The notes under the pieces were generated by a model. That model did not search any database. It was given only the letters and a program-made list of their open reading frames with translations, and was not told where the DNA came from. Below, one piece after another: positions 62,851 through 64,000 of a DNA stretch of 64,000 bases. Position 1 is the stretch's first letter. The number at the start of each line of letters is the position of its first letter. Source of the stretch: Pseudoscleropodium purum (lineage: Eukaryota; Streptophyta; Bryopsida; Hypnales; Brachytheciaceae); the NCBI GenBank assembly GCA_963969395.1, contig OZ017797.1:28396001-28460000 (forward strand), given 5' to 3'. Both the position numbers and the translations under genes were made by a program.

Positions 62851-64000
62851 CGCTCCACCCGCACTTGAATATGGCCCACTCTAAAATACCAACTGGTTCC
62901 GTTTCATTCGTTTAAAAAATTAAAAAATTAATTTTTTAAATACCAACTGGGTACGGTACTTTCCAGTTTAATCGTCAGCACTCATTCCATTCTTTCATCA
63001 TCCCCACTTCCCCAGTTGCAGTAAGGTATATCTTACTGTACCAGCCTATAACAGGCAGAATGACTGGATTGCTTTGTTGGCATTGTTATAAAAATTTAGA
63101 TTTTTTTTCATGTAAAGGTAACTTGAGAAATGATGGAGAGAAATTGAAATACTTTATTTTATTTTCATTTTGAGAAAGTATGAATTTGTTATGAATTTTT
63201 GAAGTGTGTTGTCCAATTGGCTCAAACTCAAAGTCTCTAGACTACCCCCAAACCAACAAAAAGTTGTATCCATAATGGTTACATTACTCATCTAAAACAA
63301 CGATAATATTTCCTAACAAGGCCACAACATGAAGACCTAAAAAAATCACTTTGTATGATGAATTTACAATTAAAAGGTGGAAGTTCCAATTGCAATCCCC
63401 CCTAGAGTCACATCATCACCATCATCCAAGATGTGGCCACTACCTCAACCTATTGTAGCCCAAATCTCACTTTTAAAAAAACTTTTGTCATGGTTTGATG
63501 CAAGACTATAATGGAACATTCTCTAGGTGTTTGGGATGTGTCTTTTGCTTGTTATAGGCTGGTTTATTTTAGTTACTTTAGACAGGCTCCTATAGTGCAA
63601 ATATTAGTCTACAGACCTAATTATGACCCTTTAAGTTGAATATTGAACGTGAAAACTAATGTAAAAATTTGAAAAATTCTAGGTAGCATGGGTAGTTAAG
63701 AATGCTTGAGTTTTGTCAAATAAATAATTCAAAAATTTATGGAATATATTTTAAAAAACATTTACAAACAATAAAATTGAGTTATTTCTTATAATTTATT
63801 TTCTCAACCAATTTAGTGTGATGCACCATAATAGGACTTCAAAACAAGAATATCGTGGATCAATGCATTGAATTTGGGATTAGAAAGGGATTTCAAGGAA
63901 TAATTTATGTGTTTTGGGATAGAATCGGGCTAGGGAACATAATACCAAGGTCCATCTACCATACAATCAAAATTAATTAAAAGTTTTGTATTGGGATTTG
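62851..64000. other. intergenic, no gene seen
   Basis: AT-rich sequence with no recognised gene or repeat to the end of the window. Confidence 0.6.

Overview
The window is nuclear DNA of a land plant. Protein-coding exons are GC-balanced and split by GT-AG introns, the spaces between genes are very AT-rich, and every recognised protein is of plant type: a leucine-rich-repeat (LRR) receptor kinase, a kinase-less LRR membrane protein, ribosomal stalk protein P2 and a GPI-anchored lipid-transfer-like protein. The species cannot be fixed by reading. The low gene density and unfamiliar short repeats would suit a bryophyte or other non-seed plant, but that is inference.

Four genes are well supported, all on the + strand. 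(1) 15756-19777: an eight-exon, 276-residue protein with a signal peptide, an LRR cap, a few LRRs, one membrane span and a short tail, but no kinase. (2) 27953-29061: ribosomal protein P2, three exons, 113 residues. (3) 38641-48146: a sixteen-exon, 898-residue LRR receptor kinase, with an ectodomain like the LRR-VIII-1 group, a kinase that reads more like the LRR-VIII-2/CRK type, and HGD instead of HRD in the catalytic loop. (4) 56126-57124: an intronless 332-residue LTPG/xylogen-like protein whose Pro-rich stalk is a 21-base minisatellite. Every exon phase in the three split genes was checked and is consistent. A weak fifth candidate is a small secreted Cys-rich peptide on the minus strand at 58363-58617.

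Region by region: 1-15 kb holds nested repeats, a satellite of about 97 bases (6835-8890), a decayed coding relic (8888-10440) and short inverted-repeat elements; 15-20 kb the kinase-less LRR gene; 20-27 kb repeats; 28-29 kb P2; 30-37 kb TTAA-flanked elements and an uninterrupted (ATTT)131 tract; 37-49 kb a GC-rich leader and the receptor kinase with partial copies of its 3' end; 50-56 kb tandem duplications and short elements; 56-57 kb the LTPG gene; 57-64 kb mostly unexplained sequence and more short elements.

The most novel signal is in the repeats. At least five non-coding elements of about 930-950 bases start and end with TTAA plus inverted CCCCTAAAG/CTTTAGGGG. A second family (402 bases) has a perfect 15-base inverted repeat that also begins with TTAA. 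One copy interrupts an older relative, and an uninterrupted version of the same sequence lies in an intron of the kinase-less LRR gene, so a natural empty site supports insertion at TTAA. Three other short elements carry direct flanking repeats of 9, 10 and 12 bases, the first two in the range made by Mutator-like transposases. The two membrane receptors and the LTPG protein would act at the cell surface or wall and P2 in the ribosome; nothing in the layout suggests a shared pathway or an operon.
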